Source of the DNA: Amphritea atlantica
Lineage (GTDB): Bacteria > Pseudomonadota > Gammaproteobacteria > Pseudomonadales > Balneatricaceae
Assembly: GCA_024397875.1 (NCBI GenBank)
Contig: CP073344.1
Span: forward strand, 3,153,001-3,217,000
Direction: 5' to 3'
DNA length: 64,000 nt
Shown: positions 37,638-47,992 of the stretch, in pieces
Position numbering within the stretch: position 1 is the stretch's first letter
Layout: each line of letters begins with the position of its first letter
Notes under the pieces: generated by a model
Databases searched by the model: none
Told to the model about the DNA's origin: nothing
Seen by the model: the letters and a program-made list of their open reading frames with translations, nothing else
Made by a program: the position numbers and the translations under genes

Positions 37638-37657
37638 CAGTCAGCAACCTTCAGCAT

Positions 37658-38512
37658 TCAGCTGTCATACTGATAAAACCCGCGGCCGCTCTTGCGACCC
37701 AAGTAGCCGGCATCCACCATCTGCACTAGCAGCGGACAGGGGCGGTATTTGGAGTCTTTGAAGTTGTCGTAGAGCACTTCCATAATGCTCAGACAGGTGT
37801 CCAGACCGATCAGATCTGCCAGTGCCAGCGGCCCCATCGGGTGGCTCATGCCCAGCTTCATTACCGTGTCGATCTCTTCCGCTGACGCCAGGTTTTCATA
37901 GCGACAGAACACCGCTTCGTTGATCATCGGCATCAGAATACGGTTGGAGACAAATCCCGGGGCATCGTTAACATCCACCGGGACTTTTGCCATATCCAGC
38001 GACAGCTGTTTAACCGCATCAAACACGGCATCATCGGTTTGCAGGGCGCGGATAATCTCCACCAGCTGCATCATCGGTACCGGGTTCATAAAATGCATGC
38101 CGATCACTTTGCCAGGACGGGAAGTGACCGCCGCCAGCCGGGTGATAGAGATCGACGAGGTATTGGTGGCCAGAATCGCTTCCGGTTTGCAGACCTCATC
38201 TAATTTCCGGAAGATATTTTTCTTAATCTCTTCATCTTCACTGGCGGCCTCCACCACAATATCCACTGCCGCCATCGCGGCCATATCGGTGGTTTGCTGT
38301 ATACGGGCCAGCGCCTGATCCGCTTCGCTCTGCGTCAGTTTCTCTTTATTCACCATCCGCGCCAGACTGGCACTGATAGCACCCAGCCCCCGCGTCAGCG
38401 CTGCATCATTGAGATCATAAAGTACCACATCAAATCCGGAGACTGCCGCCACCTGAGCAATACCCCCGCCCATCTGACCTGCACCCACCACACCAAAGCT
38501 GTTAATCGTCAT
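37658..38512 (-). CDS. 3-hydroxybutyryl-CoA (3-hydroxyacyl-CoA) dehydrogenase
   Basis: A 284-residue NAD-dependent enzyme. The Rossmann motif is GVVGAGQMGGGIAQVAA (about residues 7-23), the catalytic His is in GMHFMNPVPMMQLVEII, and the C-terminal domain has MGPLALADLIGLDTCL with YRPCPLL and GRKSGRGFYQYD. This is the short Hbd/PaaH form without a hydratase domain. It could act in butyrate/PHB or aromatic acid metabolism; no pathway neighbours are present. GAGGA lies eight bases before the ATG. Confidence 0.93.
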   Translation of the reverse strand: MTINSFGVVGAGQMGGGIAQVAAVSGFDVVLYDLNDAALTRGLGAISASLARMVNKEKLTQSEADQALARIQQTTDMAAMAAVDIVVEAASEDEEIKKNIFRKLDEVCKPEAILATNTSSISITRLAAVTSRPGKVIGMHFMNPVPMMQLVEIIRALQTDDAVFDAVKQLSLDMAKVPVDVNDAPGFVSNRILMPMINEAVFCRYENLASAEEIDTVMKLGMSHPMGPLALADLIGLDTCLSIMEVLYDNFKDSKYRPCPLLVQMVDAGYLGRKSGRGFYQYDS

Positions 38513-38611
38513 TTCAGATAATCCTCTTCAAAACAGCCGACAGTGTTCCATTAATGGGAGAAAAATTCAACAAAAAATAAGGGAATACCCTTACATCTGA
38601 GTCACTCACAA

Positions 38612-38637
38612 TAAAACCGGCCAGAGCCGGTTTTATT
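38612..38637 (-). terminator. Rho-independent terminator after uraA
   Basis: Stem aaaaccggc/gccggtttt with caga loop, A/T flanks on both sides; 25 bases past the permease stop. Confidence 0.85.
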
Positions 38638-38661
38638 ATACTGCATCAGACAAAGTGCTGA

Positions 38662-39972
38662 TTACTTCGCATGGTCGATCAGATCATCCACCACTGCCTG
38701 CTCTTCATGCAGATCATCGGCGACAGGCTTAGTGTCCGGCAGCAACAGATTGAGTACAATCGCAACAACACCACACAGACTGACGCCCTGCATACTGAAG
38801 CCGCCTTGACCGACAACCATTCCGCCAATACCAAACACCAGTGTGGTAGCGACAATCACCAGATTACGCTGTTCAGCCAGATCGACACGGGCTTTAATCA
38901 GGGTATTCAGACCCACCCCGGCAATCGAACCAAACAGCAAAATCAGAATGCCCCCCATCACCGGTCCCGGAATCGTTTGCAGTAAAATTCCGAACTTCGC
39001 CACAAAGGCCAGCAAAATAGCGAATACCGCCGCCCAGACCATAATCATCGGATTGAATGAGCGGGTCAGCATCACCGCACCGGTCACCTCGGAATAAGTG
39101 GTATTCGGTGGCCCGCCGAACAGTGCTGCTGCTGAGGTTGCCAGTCCATCACCGAACAGGGTGCGGTGCAGACCCGGCTTTTTAATGTAATCTTTGCCGG
39201 TCACATGCCCTATCGCCAGCACATCCCCCACATGCTCAACCGCCGGTGCAATAGCGACCGGAATCATAAACAGCACGGCCTGCCAGTTAAACTCAGGCAG
39301 CACAAAGGAGGGCACCGCAATAAAGGCGGCGTCCGCAACGATCTGATAGTTCACCATGCCGAAAAAGTTGGCCATGACATAGCCAACCACGACCCCGGCC
39401 ATGATCGGCAGCAAACGAAAGACCCCTTTACCGAAGGTCGCCACCAGCAACGTTGTCAGCAATGCCGACATCGACACGATCATCGAATCAACGTAGGGAA
39501 ACAGCTCGACGCTGCCATCCCCGGCTTTGCCCATCGCCATGTTAACCGCAACCGGAGCCAATCCAAGTCCGATGACCATAATAACCGGCCCCACCACGAC
39601 CGGTGGCAGCAGCCGGTGCAGGAAGCCAACACCACGCAACTTTACCGCCAGCGCCAGCAGCATATACACCAGTCCGGCACAGAACAGCGCCCCCAGCGTT
39701 GCCGGCATCCCCCAGGTCTGGGTGCTATAGATAATCGGCGCGATGAAGGCAAATGAAGACGCCAGAAAAACCGGTACCAGCCGTTTCGTTACAAACTGGA
39801 ACAACAGGGTGCCGATACCCGCCGTGAACAGCGCCACACTGGGGTCCATACCGGTTAACAGCGGCATCAGCACCAGCGCACCAAAGGCAACAAACAGCAT
39901 CTGTGATCCGGCCAGGACAGTACGCCACCGCGGCTCGCTGCCGTCCAGAACGTCATGCATATGAGGTGTCAT
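38662..39972 (-). CDS. uraA: Uracil/xanthine permease (NCS2 family)
   Basis: A 436-residue inner-membrane symporter with about 14 hydrophobic segments. It shows the NCS2 features: QMLFVAFGALVLMPLLTGMDPS near the N-terminus, PVAIAPAVEHVGDVLAI (substrate-binding Glu) and GDGLATSAAALFGGPPNTTYSE. I chose the ATG at 39970-39972 with AGGGGA seven bases upstream; the longer frame to 40086 runs back into upp. It lies 10 bases after upp, making a uracil uptake and salvage operon. Confidence 0.93.
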   Translation of the reverse strand: MTPHMHDVLDGSEPRWRTVLAGSQMLFVAFGALVLMPLLTGMDPSVALFTAGIGTLLFQFVTKRLVPVFLASSFAFIAPIIYSTQTWGMPATLGALFCAGLVYMLLALAVKLRGVGFLHRLLPPVVVGPVIMVIGLGLAPVAVNMAMGKAGDGSVELFPYVDSMIVSMSALLTTLLVATFGKGVFRLLPIMAGVVVGYVMANFFGMVNYQIVADAAFIAVPSFVLPEFNWQAVLFMIPVAIAPAVEHVGDVLAIGHVTGKDYIKKPGLHRTLFGDGLATSAAALFGGPPNTTYSEVTGAVMLTRSFNPMIMVWAAVFAILLAFVAKFGILLQTIPGPVMGGILILLFGSIAGVGLNTLIKARVDLAEQRNLVIVATTLVFGIGGMVVGQGGFSMQGVSLCGVVAIVLNLLLPDTKPVADDLHEEQAVVDDLIDHAK

Positions 39973-39982
39973 CTTATATCCC

Positions 39983-40609
39983 CTATTTAGTGCCAAAGAT
40001 CTTGTCGCCGGCATCACCCAGCCCCGGAATGATGTAACCATTCTCGTTAAGATGGCTATCCACCGCGGCGGTATACAGCTCAACATCAGGATGCGCCTCG
40101 TTAACCGCCTTTATTCCTTCAGGCGCCGCCACCAACACCAGTGCTTTGATCTGGTTACAACCCGCCTGTTTCAGCATATCAATGGTGGCATTCATGGAGC
40201 CTCCGGTTGCCAGCATCGGGTCGATCACCAACGCCAGCCGCTCCTCCATATCACTGGTCAGTCGTTCAAAATAGGTGACCGGTTGCAGTGTTTCCTCGTC
40301 ACGATACAGTCCTACCACGCTGATCTTGGCGCTGGGAATCAGATCAAGAACCCCATCCAGCATGCCGATACCGGCGCGCAATATAGGCACTACGGTGACT
40401 TTCTTCCCCTTGATCTGCTCGCCGGTCATCTCACCGCACCAGCCTTCGAACTGATAGTTTTCTGTTTTCAGATCCTTGGTCGCTTCATAGGTCAGCAGTG
40501 CGCCGACTTCTGCCGCCAGCTGCCGGAATGCCCGGGTGCTGATATCCGCAGCCCGCATCAGGCTGATCTTATGCTTTACCAGTGGGTGGTTGATCTCATG
40601 TACTTGCAT
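39983..40609 (-). CDS. upp: Uracil phosphoribosyltransferase
   Basis: A 208-residue salvage enzyme making UMP from uracil and PRPP. It shows [15 protein letters not shown] at the start, [21 protein letters not shown] (about 78-98), the PRPP loop [20 protein letters not shown] (about 132-151) and the uracil site [21 protein letters not shown] at the C-terminus. Length equals E. coli Upp. It is followed by uraA, as in many bacteria. Confidence 0.97.
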   Translation of the reverse strand: MQVHEINHPLVKHKISLMRAADISTRAFRQLAAEVGALLTYEATKDLKTENYQFEGWCGEMTGEQIKGKKVTVVPILRAGIGMLDGVLDLIPSAKISVVGLYRDEETLQPVTYFERLTSDMEERLALVIDPMLATGGSMNATIDMLKQAGCNQIKALVLVAAPEGIKAVNEAHPDVELYTAAVDSHLNENGYIIPGLGDAGDKIFGTK

Positions 40610-40806
40610 CAGGGAATCTCTCTTAAAGCGCCGTGAACGGAAGCCTCAGCCGCTGGCAGCACACACGAATAAATGCGGCTGACACCTGCCATCGGACTGA
40701 GCCCTAAAATTTAAAACATGATACCCTGAGCTACACAGAAAGTCTTAGACTGGGGTCAGAAAAATCCATCCGGTTACAGACAACAGCACCAACGACCAAA
40801 ACCAAA
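40610..40806. other. Intergenic region upstream of upp
   Basis: Holds the upp promoter. At 40749-40760 the string actggggtcaga resembles ends of REP-associated elements, but it is too short to call. Confidence 0.35.
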
Positions 40807-40809
40807 AAA

Positions 40810-40836
40810 AAAACGCACTTCTCAGTGCGTTTTTCG
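40810..40836 (-). terminator. Rho-independent terminator after parA
   Basis: Stem aaaacgcact/agtgcgtttt with tctc loop, A-run on one side and T-run on the other; 57 bases past the ParA stop. Confidence 0.88.
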
Positions 40837-40892
40837 AATCACCGGTGAATCACACCATTATGAGATTCACAGCATGAGCAGCCTGACGTCAG

Positions 40893-41657
40893 TCAGGCGT
40901 GCAACTCGTCATACAGCGACAGGTATTCCAGCGTCAGCTTATGCTTTGGCGCAAAGTAGATCAGCGGCATACACGCATTGTGGGACTCTTTCATCTTCAC
41001 CGATGAGGAGATCATCGCGTTAAGAACCGGCAAGTTGTCCTCTTTCAGCATCTCCACAATGGTTTTTGATGCATTTGCCCGGGGCTGGTACTGGTTAACA
41101 ACAATCCCCTCGATCTTTAACTGGTCGTTATGGTCCTGCTGGGTCTCCTGCACGTTATACATCAGGCTATAGAGCGCCTGCCGTGAGAACTCATCGCAAT
41201 CAAACGGGATCAGACAACTGTTCGCAGTGCAGAGCGCCGACAGAGTATAAAAATTGAATGCCGGAGGCGTATCGATATAGACCGCATCATACCGATCAAG
41301 GTTAAGCAGAGCATCGCGCAGCTTATAGATCTTATGCTTGGCCTCCAGCTTGGCATGCAGATCGCCCAGCTCCGGGCTTGAGGGCAGCAGATCGAGATTG
41401 TCATACACGGTGGGGTGAATGAAATCGGTGATCTCTTTTGGCCGCACCTGAAAGCTCAGGGTCTGCTCAAAGAAATCTTTAATATCACCCACTGTATCAT
41501 TCACAAGATCGCCCAGCAGATAGTGGCTGGTATTGCATTGAGGATCCAGATCAACCACCAGTGTCCGCTTGCCTTTGCTGGCGCTAATCGCCGCAAGGTT
41601 TGTACTGATACTGGACTTACCCACACCACCTTTCTGATTAAAGACAACTCGGATCAT
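40893..41657 (-). CDS. ParA family ATPase (orphan)
   Basis: A 254-residue deviant-Walker ATPase with KGGVGKS at residues 9-15, the signature VVDLDPQCNTSHYL (about 35-48) and the Walker B-like VYIDTPPAFNFYTLSAL. It lacks an N-terminal helix-turn-helix, so it is not a plasmid type Ia ParA. No parB or parS is seen nearby. Chromosomal orphan ParA proteins position chemoreceptor clusters, cellulose synthase or other cargo; which one applies here is unknown. RBS AAAGGG precedes the ATG. Confidence 0.9.
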   Translation of the reverse strand: MIRVVFNQKGGVGKSSISTNLAAISASKGKRTLVVDLDPQCNTSHYLLGDLVNDTVGDIKDFFEQTLSFQVRPKEITDFIHPTVYDNLDLLPSSPELGDLHAKLEAKHKIYKLRDALLNLDRYDAVYIDTPPAFNFYTLSALCTANSCLIPFDCDEFSRQALYSLMYNVQETQQDHNDQLKIEGIVVNQYQPRANASKTIVEMLKEDNLPVLNAMISSSVKMKESHNACMPLIYFAPKHKLTLEYLSLYDELHA

Positions 41658-41731
41658 ACAGTTTCCCTTTCGATAAGCGCTGACTTCACGCTATAAGAAC
41701 ATTTTCGGGTATTCATTAACCCTGCTCTGAC

Positions 41732-42775
41732 TCACCCCTGTTCTAACAACGTACGCAGATCGATGATTGCAGCGTTAGCGCGGGATATATAGGAGGCCAT
41801 CACCAGCGAGTGGTTGGCCAGCAAACCAAATTCATTGCCATTCATAATCATGGGACTCCAGACGGTTCCCTGAGTGGCTTCCAGTTCACGAATGATCTGC
41901 CGCAGACTGATCAGCGCATTCTTCTTCTCCAGCGCATCGGCAAAATCCACCTCGACCGCCTGCAGCAGATGAATCAGCGCCCAGGCGGTTCCCCGGGCTT
42001 CATAAAAGACATCATCAATCTCCAGCCAGCCGGTTTTCACTTCCAGCTCGGCGGCATTATCAGTGGACTGACGGGCTGCAGATTCGCCGGCCAGATCGGT
42101 ATTAACCCGCTTTTGTCCGACACTGGCGCTGAGGCGCTGGGACAGACTGCCCAGCCGGGTCGATACATCGGCCAGCCAGCCGCGCAGATTATCGGCCCGC
42201 GCATAAAACTGGGCGTCCTGCTGCTGAGAGTCAATCAGGCGTGACTCATAGGCACGCAGATATTTCAGTGATTTCTTATATTCGCCCTCACTGGCGGGCA
42301 GCAACCAGCTGTTATTATCAAAGTGCAGTAGAGGTTCAGCTTCTTTCAGGTCAACATCTTCGGTCGACTGTGACTGTGAACGGCTGAAATCTTTACGCAT
42401 CGCCCGGGACATATCCCGCGCCTGAACCAGCACACCGAATTCCCAGCGGGGAATATTATCCAGCCAGATCCCCGGAGGGGTCCGGTCATTCGAGAGATAT
42501 CCACCGGGCTTTTGCAGCAGCGTTTCGGTAACTTTAATCAATGTTGACACCGTGGCTGAACCAACCACCGGCTGCTCTGTCCCCTGAGCCGTCTGTATGA
42601 CCACAGGCCGGACCTCAAACGGTTCTGGCTCCTGGCTCCACCAGATGCCCAGCCCCAGGCTTACCAGCAGATAGAGACCCAGCAGAACTAAAACTGGCCG
42701 TAAAAGCTTCACGCGACCAGCGGCCCCTGTCAGTTTATCCCAGAGTGAAAACCACAACCGCTGTAACATTTCCAT
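41732..42775 (-). CDS. DUF2333 family membrane protein
   Basis: A 347-residue protein with one N-terminal membrane helix (about 24-45, LLRPVLVLLGLYLLVSLGLGIWW) and a large periplasmic domain. It contains GGYLSNDRTPPGIWLDNIPRWEFG-type sequence (about 91-114) and LRGWLADVSTRLGSLSQRLS, the DUF2333 core. I chose the ATG at 42773-42775 with AAAGGAT ten bases upstream. Function is unknown. It is upstream of parA on the same strand. Confidence 0.87.
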   Translation of the reverse strand: MEMLQRLWFSLWDKLTGAAGRVKLLRPVLVLLGLYLLVSLGLGIWWSQEPEPFEVRPVVIQTAQGTEQPVVGSATVSTLIKVTETLLQKPGGYLSNDRTPPGIWLDNIPRWEFGVLVQARDMSRAMRKDFSRSQSQSTEDVDLKEAEPLLHFDNNSWLLPASEGEYKKSLKYLRAYESRLIDSQQQDAQFYARADNLRGWLADVSTRLGSLSQRLSASVGQKRVNTDLAGESAARQSTDNAAELEVKTGWLEIDDVFYEARGTAWALIHLLQAVEVDFADALEKKNALISLRQIIRELEATQGTVWSPMIMNGNEFGLLANHSLVMASYISRANAAIIDLRTLLEQG

Positions 42776-43136
42776 GGTATATCCTTTAACGAAAAAGCGC
42801 TTATTGCACCGCAATATGTCCGATTTGTAACAGCGGGTCAATGCTGACCGCACTGTAAATAGCTGACCATTATAGTATCACCGATGCCCGGCCATTTATT
42901 CAGCCGCTAAAATAAAGCCCGAGCTGTCTGAAATCCTTCAGTCAAAATCAGTCACAAAGTTCTTCAGCAAGAGAGAGTTAAAGCAAACTATGATCAGAAA
43001 CCATCCAGAACGTCGGGAAAACTGATGATAAAACACAATAAGTAGCAAAGCTGTTTACACTGTTTCGGTTTTCCGGCAAACTACCCTACTTTTATACCCA
43101 TCGGACGCGATCCTGCGTCATATAGGCAAAATTTGA
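42776..43136. other. Intergenic region between divergent DUF2333 gene and aroQ
   Basis: Carries both promoters (for example tttacac near 43053 and ttttatac near 43090 on plus, not well spaced). No other feature. Confidence 0.35.
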
Positions 43137-43580
43137 ATGGCTAAGATACTGCTTCTTAACGGTCCAAACCTGAATCTGCTCGGCACTCGCGAGCCTGAAG
43201 TTTACGGTGCCGATACCCTGCAGGACATTAACCAGCGCCTAACCACCCTTGCTCAGCAGGCGGGTCATCAGATTGAGTGCCTGCAAAGTAATGCCGAGCA
43301 TGTACTGATTGATCGCATCCATCAGGCCCGCGTCGATCAGGTGGATTTTATACTGATCAATCCAGCTGCATTCACCCACACCAGCGTTGCACTGCGTGAT
43401 GCACTTCTCGGCGTTTCGATCCCTTTTATAGAGATCCACATCTCCAATGTGCACGCCCGTGAAGCGTTTCGCCACCATTCTTTTCTGTCGGATGTGGCTG
43501 TGGGAGTTATTTGTGGCCTGGGCGTCCAGGGTTATGAATTTGCATTACAGTCCGCTATTAGCCGGATTGAAAAACCTTAA
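43137..43580 (+). CDS. aroQ: 3-dehydroquinate dehydratase, type II
   Basis: A 147-residue dodecameric shikimate-pathway enzyme. It shows [21 protein letters not shown] (about 4-24) with the catalytic Tyr23, [17 protein letters not shown] (about 76-92) and [23 protein letters not shown] (catalytic His about 103). It is followed by accB after 29 bases, the aroQ-accB-accC order common in gammaproteobacteria. Confidence 0.97.
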   Translation: MAKILLLNGPNLNLLGTREPEVYGADTLQDINQRLTTLAQQAGHQIECLQSNAEHVLIDRIHQARVDQVDFILINPAAFTHTSVALRDALLGVSIPFIEIHISNVHAREAFRHHSFLSDVAVGVICGLGVQGYEFALQSAISRIEKP

Positions 43581-43609
43581 CAACTGAATTTATAGAGAAT
43601 TTCATTCGT

Positions 43610-44056
43610 ATGGATATTCGCAAAGTTAAAAAACTGATTGAGCTGCTGGAAGAATCAAACATCAACGAGATTGAGATTCATGAAGGTGAAGAGTCTGTTC
43701 GCATCAGCCGTGGCTCTACTGTTGTCGCCGCACCTGCACCTGTAGCAGCGGCTCCGGCACCCGTAGCGGCTCCGATTGCAGCACCCGTTGCACCGGTAGC
43801 TGAAGCAGCGCCTGCACACAACGGCCACGCGGTTCTGTCGCCAATGGTCGGTACTTTCTACCGCGCTCCTTCTCCTAGCTCAGCATCATTTATTGAAGTG
43901 GGTCAGTCAGTTAAAGAGGGCGACCCTATCTGCATCGTTGAAGCGATGAAGATGATGAATCAGATCGAAGCAGACAAGTCCGGTGTGGTCGAAGCAATAT
44001 TGGTAGAAGACGGCCAGCCGGTTGAGTTTGATCAGCCACTGGTAATCATCGTTTAA
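43610..44056 (+). CDS. accB: Biotin carboxyl carrier protein of acetyl-CoA carboxylase
   Basis: A 148-residue carrier with an N-terminal helical region (1-35), an Ala/Pro hinge (about 39-70) and a biotinyl domain with the attachment site [10 protein letters not shown] (Lys114). Length is close to E. coli AccB (156). It is transferred between AccC and the AccA/AccD carboxyltransferase in the cytoplasm. Second gene of the aroQ-accB-accC unit. Confidence 0.97.
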   Translation: MDIRKVKKLIELLEESNINEIEIHEGEESVRISRGSTVVAAPAPVAAAPAPVAAPIAAPVAPVAEAAPAHNGHAVLSPMVGTFYRAPSPSSASFIEVGQSVKEGDPICIVEAMKMMNQIEADKSGVVEAILVEDGQPVEFDQPLVIIV

Positions 44057-44081
44057 GCTATCCACCAGACAGGTTTACAAC

Positions 44082-45425
44082 ATGCTAGAAAAAGTTGTTA
44101 TTGCCAACCGGGGCGAAATCGCATTGCGAATTCTCCGGGCGTGTAAGGAACTGGGCATCAAAACGGTTGCGATCCACTCCACTGCGGACCGCGACCTGAT
44201 GCATGTTCGCCTTGCTGACGAAGCCGTATGTATCGGACCACCTCCGTCAGCACAAAGCTATCTGAACATCCCTGCAATCATCGCTGCAGCCGAAGTGACC
44301 GACGCCATGGGCATCCATCCCGGTTACGGGTTCCTGGCTGAAAATGCAGATTTTGCTGAGCGGGTAGAAAAGAGCGGCTTTGCCTTTATCGGCCCGAAAG
44401 CGGAAACCATCCGCATCATGGGTGATAAAGTTGCCGCCATCGAAGCGATGCAAAAAGCGGGCGTGCCAACGGTTCCCGGCTCTGATGGTGAGTTGCCGGA
44501 AGATGGCGATACCATTATCGACATCGCCCGCAAAATTGGTTACCCGGTTATTATCAAGGCAGCAGCCGGCGGCGGTGGCCGCGGTATGCGCGTTGTCCAC
44601 AGTGAAGCCAGCCTTCTGAATGCTGTTTATGTCACCAAGTCAGAAGCCAAAGCGGCATTTGGTGATGAAACCGTATATATGGAGAAGTTCCTCGAGAACC
44701 CACGCCATGTTGAGATTCAGGTACTGTCTGACGGCCAGGGCAATGCGATCCATCTGTATGACCGTGACTGCTCAATGCAGCGTCGGCACCAGAAGGTTGT
44801 TGAGGAAGCGCCCGCGCCACACATCGACCCTGATGCTCGGGCTAAAGTGCTGAAGAGCTGCGTAGATGCCTGTATTGCGATCAACTATCGCGGTGCCGGG
44901 ACCTTCGAGTTCCTCTATGAAGACGGTAATTTTTACTTTATCGAGATGAACACCCGGGTTCAGGTTGAACACCCGGTATCGGAGATGGTGACCGGTATCG
45001 ATATCGTTAAAGAGCAGCTGCGCATCGCCTCAGGCATGCCACTCTCATTCAAGCAGGAAGATGTAAAACTGCTGGGCCACTCCATCGAGTGCCGGATCAA
45101 CGCTGAAGATCCGAAAACCTTCATGCCATGTCCAGGCACCGTTAATCACTTCCACGCACCAGGCGGCATCGGCGTACGGGTTGATTCACACCTGTACAAC
45201 GGCTATACCGTTCCTCCACACTATGATTCGCTGATCGCCAAGCTGATCACCTATGGTGAAGACCGGGCAACCGCACTGCGGAGAATGGAGATTGCACTGG
45301 ATGAGATGGTGGTAGAAGGTATCCGCTGTAATATCCCACTGCACCAGACGATCGTTCGCGACGCTAACTTCGCCGAAGGTGGGGTTAACATCCACTATCT
45401 GGAAAAGAAACTGGGTCTGGACTGA
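44082..45425 (+). CDS. accC: Biotin carboxylase subunit of acetyl-CoA carboxylase
   Basis: A 447-residue ATP-grasp enzyme that carboxylates biotin on AccB. It shows [20 protein letters not shown], the [10 protein letters not shown] glycine loop, the [13 protein letters not shown] segment [20 protein letters not shown], and [18 protein letters not shown]. Length is that of E. coli AccC (449). It begins 25 bases after accB and ends at a strong terminator. Confidence 0.98.
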   Translation: MLEKVVIANRGEIALRILRACKELGIKTVAIHSTADRDLMHVRLADEAVCIGPPPSAQSYLNIPAIIAAAEVTDAMGIHPGYGFLAENADFAERVEKSGFAFIGPKAETIRIMGDKVAAIEAMQKAGVPTVPGSDGELPEDGDTIIDIARKIGYPVIIKAAAGGGGRGMRVVHSEASLLNAVYVTKSEAKAAFGDETVYMEKFLENPRHVEIQVLSDGQGNAIHLYDRDCSMQRRHQKVVEEAPAPHIDPDARAKVLKSCVDACIAINYRGAGTFEFLYEDGNFYFIEMNTRVQVEHPVSEMVTGIDIVKEQLRIASGMPLSFKQEDVKLLGHSIECRINAEDPKTFMPCPGTVNHFHAPGGIGVRVDSHLYNGYTVPPHYDSLIAKLITYGEDRATALRRMEIALDEMVVEGIRCNIPLHQTIVRDANFAEGGVNIHYLEKKLGLD

Positions 45426-45445
45426 TCAGCAGATATCATTCCCAG

Positions 45446-45475
45446 AAAAAAGCCTCCCGATGGAGGCTTTTTTTC
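45446..45475 (+). terminator. Rho-independent terminator after accC
   Basis: Stem aaaagcctcc/ggaggctttt with cgat loop and a T-run of seven. Confidence 0.92.
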
Positions 45476-45530
45476 GCTTACTCCTCTTGCTATAAAGACT
45501 ATATATACCGAAGGTTATAAGGAAAACACC

Positions 45531-46424
45531 ATGCCCTGGTTACAGATCAAACTGGATGTCCTGCCTGATAATGCTGAGCAGTATGAAGATCTGCTACTCG
45601 CTGCCGGCTGCGCCGCCGTAACCCTTCAGGACCGTGAAGATACGCCAATTTTCGAGCCGGATTTGGGCACCACTCCCCTGTGGAGCAACACAGTGCTGAC
45701 CGGGCTGTTTTCTGCTGATCACGATCTGGATGCCACGCAGGCATTTCTGCATGAATCCCATGCTCAGCTATTCCCTAACACCCCCTTTCCAAAGATGAAA
45801 ACTGAGATTCTGGAGGATAAGGACTGGGAACGGGAATGGATGGATAACTACCACCCGATGCAATTTGGCAACCGTTTGTGGGTCTGCCCCAGCTGGAAAG
45901 CGGTTCCCGATCCGGATGCGGTCAACCTGATGCTGGATCCCGGACTGGCCTTTGGTACCGGAACCCATCCGACTACCGCCCTCTGCCTGGAGTTTCTCGA
46001 CTCCCTGCAACTGAAAGGTAAACAGGTAGTCGACTATGGCTGCGGCTCAGGCATTCTGGGGATCGCAGCGCTGCTGCTGGGAGCCCGTCATGTTACCGCA
46101 GTCGATATAGACCCTCAGGCACTGGATGCCAGTCTGGATAACCTGCAACGCAATCAGCTGTCAAAAGACCGCCTGCAGGTTTACTTCCCGGAAAAAGCGC
46201 CTCAGGATCAGGCAGACCTGGTGGTCGCCAACATCCTTGCCGGCCCTCTGGTACAACTGGCCCCCACCCTCACCTCACTTTGTAAAACCGGCGGACAGCT
46301 GATTTTGTCGGGATTACTGGCGGATCAGGAGGCCGAACTGCGCCAGGCCTATAGCGGCCAGTTTGATCTGGATCCGGTAACAGAGAAAGAGGGCTGGATT
46401 CGCATAACGGGTGTTAAGCGATAA
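45531..46424 (+). CDS. prmA: Ribosomal protein L11 methyltransferase
   Basis: A 297-residue SAM-dependent enzyme that trimethylates L11. The N-terminal substrate domain begins MPWLQIKLDVLPDNAEQYEDLL. The catalytic domain has the LMLDPGLAFGTGTHPTTALC motif (about 130-150), the SAM loop VVDYGCGSGILGIAALLLGA and VVANILAGPLVQLAP. Length is close to E. coli (293). The DUF3426 gene follows after 11 bases. Confidence 0.96.
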   Translation: MPWLQIKLDVLPDNAEQYEDLLLAAGCAAVTLQDREDTPIFEPDLGTTPLWSNTVLTGLFSADHDLDATQAFLHESHAQLFPNTPFPKMKTEILEDKDWEREWMDNYHPMQFGNRLWVCPSWKAVPDPDAVNLMLDPGLAFGTGTHPTTALCLEFLDSLQLKGKQVVDYGCGSGILGIAALLLGARHVTAVDIDPQALDASLDNLQRNQLSKDRLQVYFPEKAPQDQADLVVANILAGPLVQLAPTLTSLCKTGGQLILSGLLADQEAELRQAYSGQFDLDPVTEKEGWIRITGVKR

Positions 46425-46435
46425 CCGGTTTTACT

Positions 46436-47839
46436 ATGGGCCGCAACATCATCACCGAATGCCCCGCCTGTCACACCCGGTTCCAGGTGACTCAGGGGCA
46501 ACTCAAAATAGCCAGCGGAAAGGTGCGCTGCGGTGCTTGTCTGGACGTTTTTAATGCCGAGGTCTATCGCTGTGATGATCCCAACGACCTGGCGGAACCG
46601 CAGGATCGACCGCTGCAGCAACAGCTTAACACGGATCAGAGCCATAAAGACCCGCTGTTTGATCTGATTGAGATTCCCGACTTCAGCCCTCCGGCCAGAC
46701 CTTCCGAGGGCATTGATAAACGCTACAGCATCCCGGATAGCGAGCCTGAGCAGACGGCACAACAGAACTCTGATCAATACCCCAGACAGCAACTACCGGA
46801 ACAGCTGCCCGGACTGGTTACCCGGCAAAAAATCCATCTGCGACAGGACGACACCGATGACCGGGTGCCGGAGACTGAATCAGATGCCATTCATCAAGCC
46901 TCGCCTCAGCTACCGGAGCAACCGCTGCAACCTGCGACAGAGTCCCCCGATCTGAATCAACCGGTCAGTGAGCTGCTGCAGCCTCAGCATCCCGGGAAGG
47001 CCGGCTTTACTGACACTGACGATCTTCGGCCTCACTCCCTGCCCGGAAAAAATACTGGATTACTGCTTTCTGATCCTGAATTTGATCCTGAATTGGAATT
47101 AAAATCTAAGCCTGCACTTGAATCAGAATCCGATACGGTCTCACCTACGATCCCAGAAGCAGAATCACACACTGGTGCTCCAGTCGCTGACAGCGATACG
47201 AAGACTCCCCCCGAGACCTCTGTCGCGACTGTAGCAATTAAACTCAGGCCAGACAGCCCGCCCATGCGACCGGCTACATCCTTGCGTGCCGAACCGGTAA
47301 TGATCCGGACCACACTAGAAAAGTCCCGCTCCAGCGCTGGCTGGATAGTGCTATCAATGCTTGCGACTCTTCTGCTGGCGACACAATACCTCTGGTTCAA
47401 CCGCCAGCACCTTAGCGCTTATCCCGAGCTGATGCCGGCCTATACCCTGGCATGTGAACACCTGCCCTGCCACCTGAAAACGCCGATCATGCTCGATCTG
47501 ATCAGCACTAAAAAGCTGGTCGTCCTGGAACATTCGCAATATCAGGGCGTGCTGAGTGTTAACCTGCTGCTGGAGAACCGGAGGGATGCCGATCAACCCT
47601 ACCCGGCTATTCTGCTAGCGTTCTCCGATCGCCTGGGCAAGCTGATCAGTGAGCGGTTATTTCAGCCCGAGGACTATCTCGACGCCCCGGAATCAAACAA
47701 CTCAGGCACCACAGCTCCGCTTAAGATGCCTGCCGGGCAGACAGTTCAGATACATTTCGACATTCTCGATCCCGGTCGCCGGGCGCTCAGCTATGAAGCC
47801 TCTTTAAAAGCTCCCGCCACCGCTAAAAACAAGCGATAA
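46436..47839 (+). CDS. Zinc-ribbon and DUF3426 domain protein
   Basis: A 467-residue protein. An N-terminal MJ0042-type zinc ribbon uses C9, C12, C32 and C35 (CPAC...CGAC). A very long low-complexity linker, rich in Pro, Gln and Glu (about 50-300), follows. A single membrane helix (about 302-320, GWIVLSMLATLLLATQYLW) leads to a periplasmic DUF3426 domain (about 325-465). The zinc ribbon is cytoplasmic by topology. Function is unknown. The linker is longer than in most relatives that I recall. Downstream of prmA and possibly co-transcribed. Confidence 0.87.
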   Translation: MGRNIITECPACHTRFQVTQGQLKIASGKVRCGACLDVFNAEVYRCDDPNDLAEPQDRPLQQQLNTDQSHKDPLFDLIEIPDFSPPARPSEGIDKRYSIPDSEPEQTAQQNSDQYPRQQLPEQLPGLVTRQKIHLRQDDTDDRVPETESDAIHQASPQLPEQPLQPATESPDLNQPVSELLQPQHPGKAGFTDTDDLRPHSLPGKNTGLLLSDPEFDPELELKSKPALESESDTVSPTIPEAESHTGAPVADSDTKTPPETSVATVAIKLRPDSPPMRPATSLRAEPVMIRTTLEKSRSSAGWIVLSMLATLLLATQYLWFNRQHLSAYPELMPAYTLACEHLPCHLKTPIMLDLISTKKLVVLEHSQYQGVLSVNLLLENRRDADQPYPAILLAFSDRLGKLISERLFQPEDYLDAPESNNSGTTAPLKMPAGQTVQIHFDILDPGRRALSYEASLKAPATAKNKR

Positions 47840-47963
47840 ATCACTCAAACGCCACATTTACGACACCGAAAAGGTGCCCGATCGTTCATACATTTAACAG
47901 TTAATGATCATTTTGTAACACATTTTGCAACAACAATATGATCAAAAAACCATCAAAAAGTCC

Positions 47964-47992
47964 TTGGCCCTCCTCTTCTGAAAGGGTATTAT
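47964..47992 (+). promoter_or_regulatory. dusB-fis promoter
   Basis: -35 TTGGCC (47964-47969), 17-base spacer, -10 TATTAT (47987-47992), followed by tgtccgcc. The GC-rich discriminator matches the strong growth-phase and ppGpp control known for the E. coli dusB-fis promoter. Confidence 0.7.

Noticed and set aside
40749..40760. End of a REP-associated or insertion element (actggggtcaga)
   Set aside because: Too short, with no partner end or transposase nearby.
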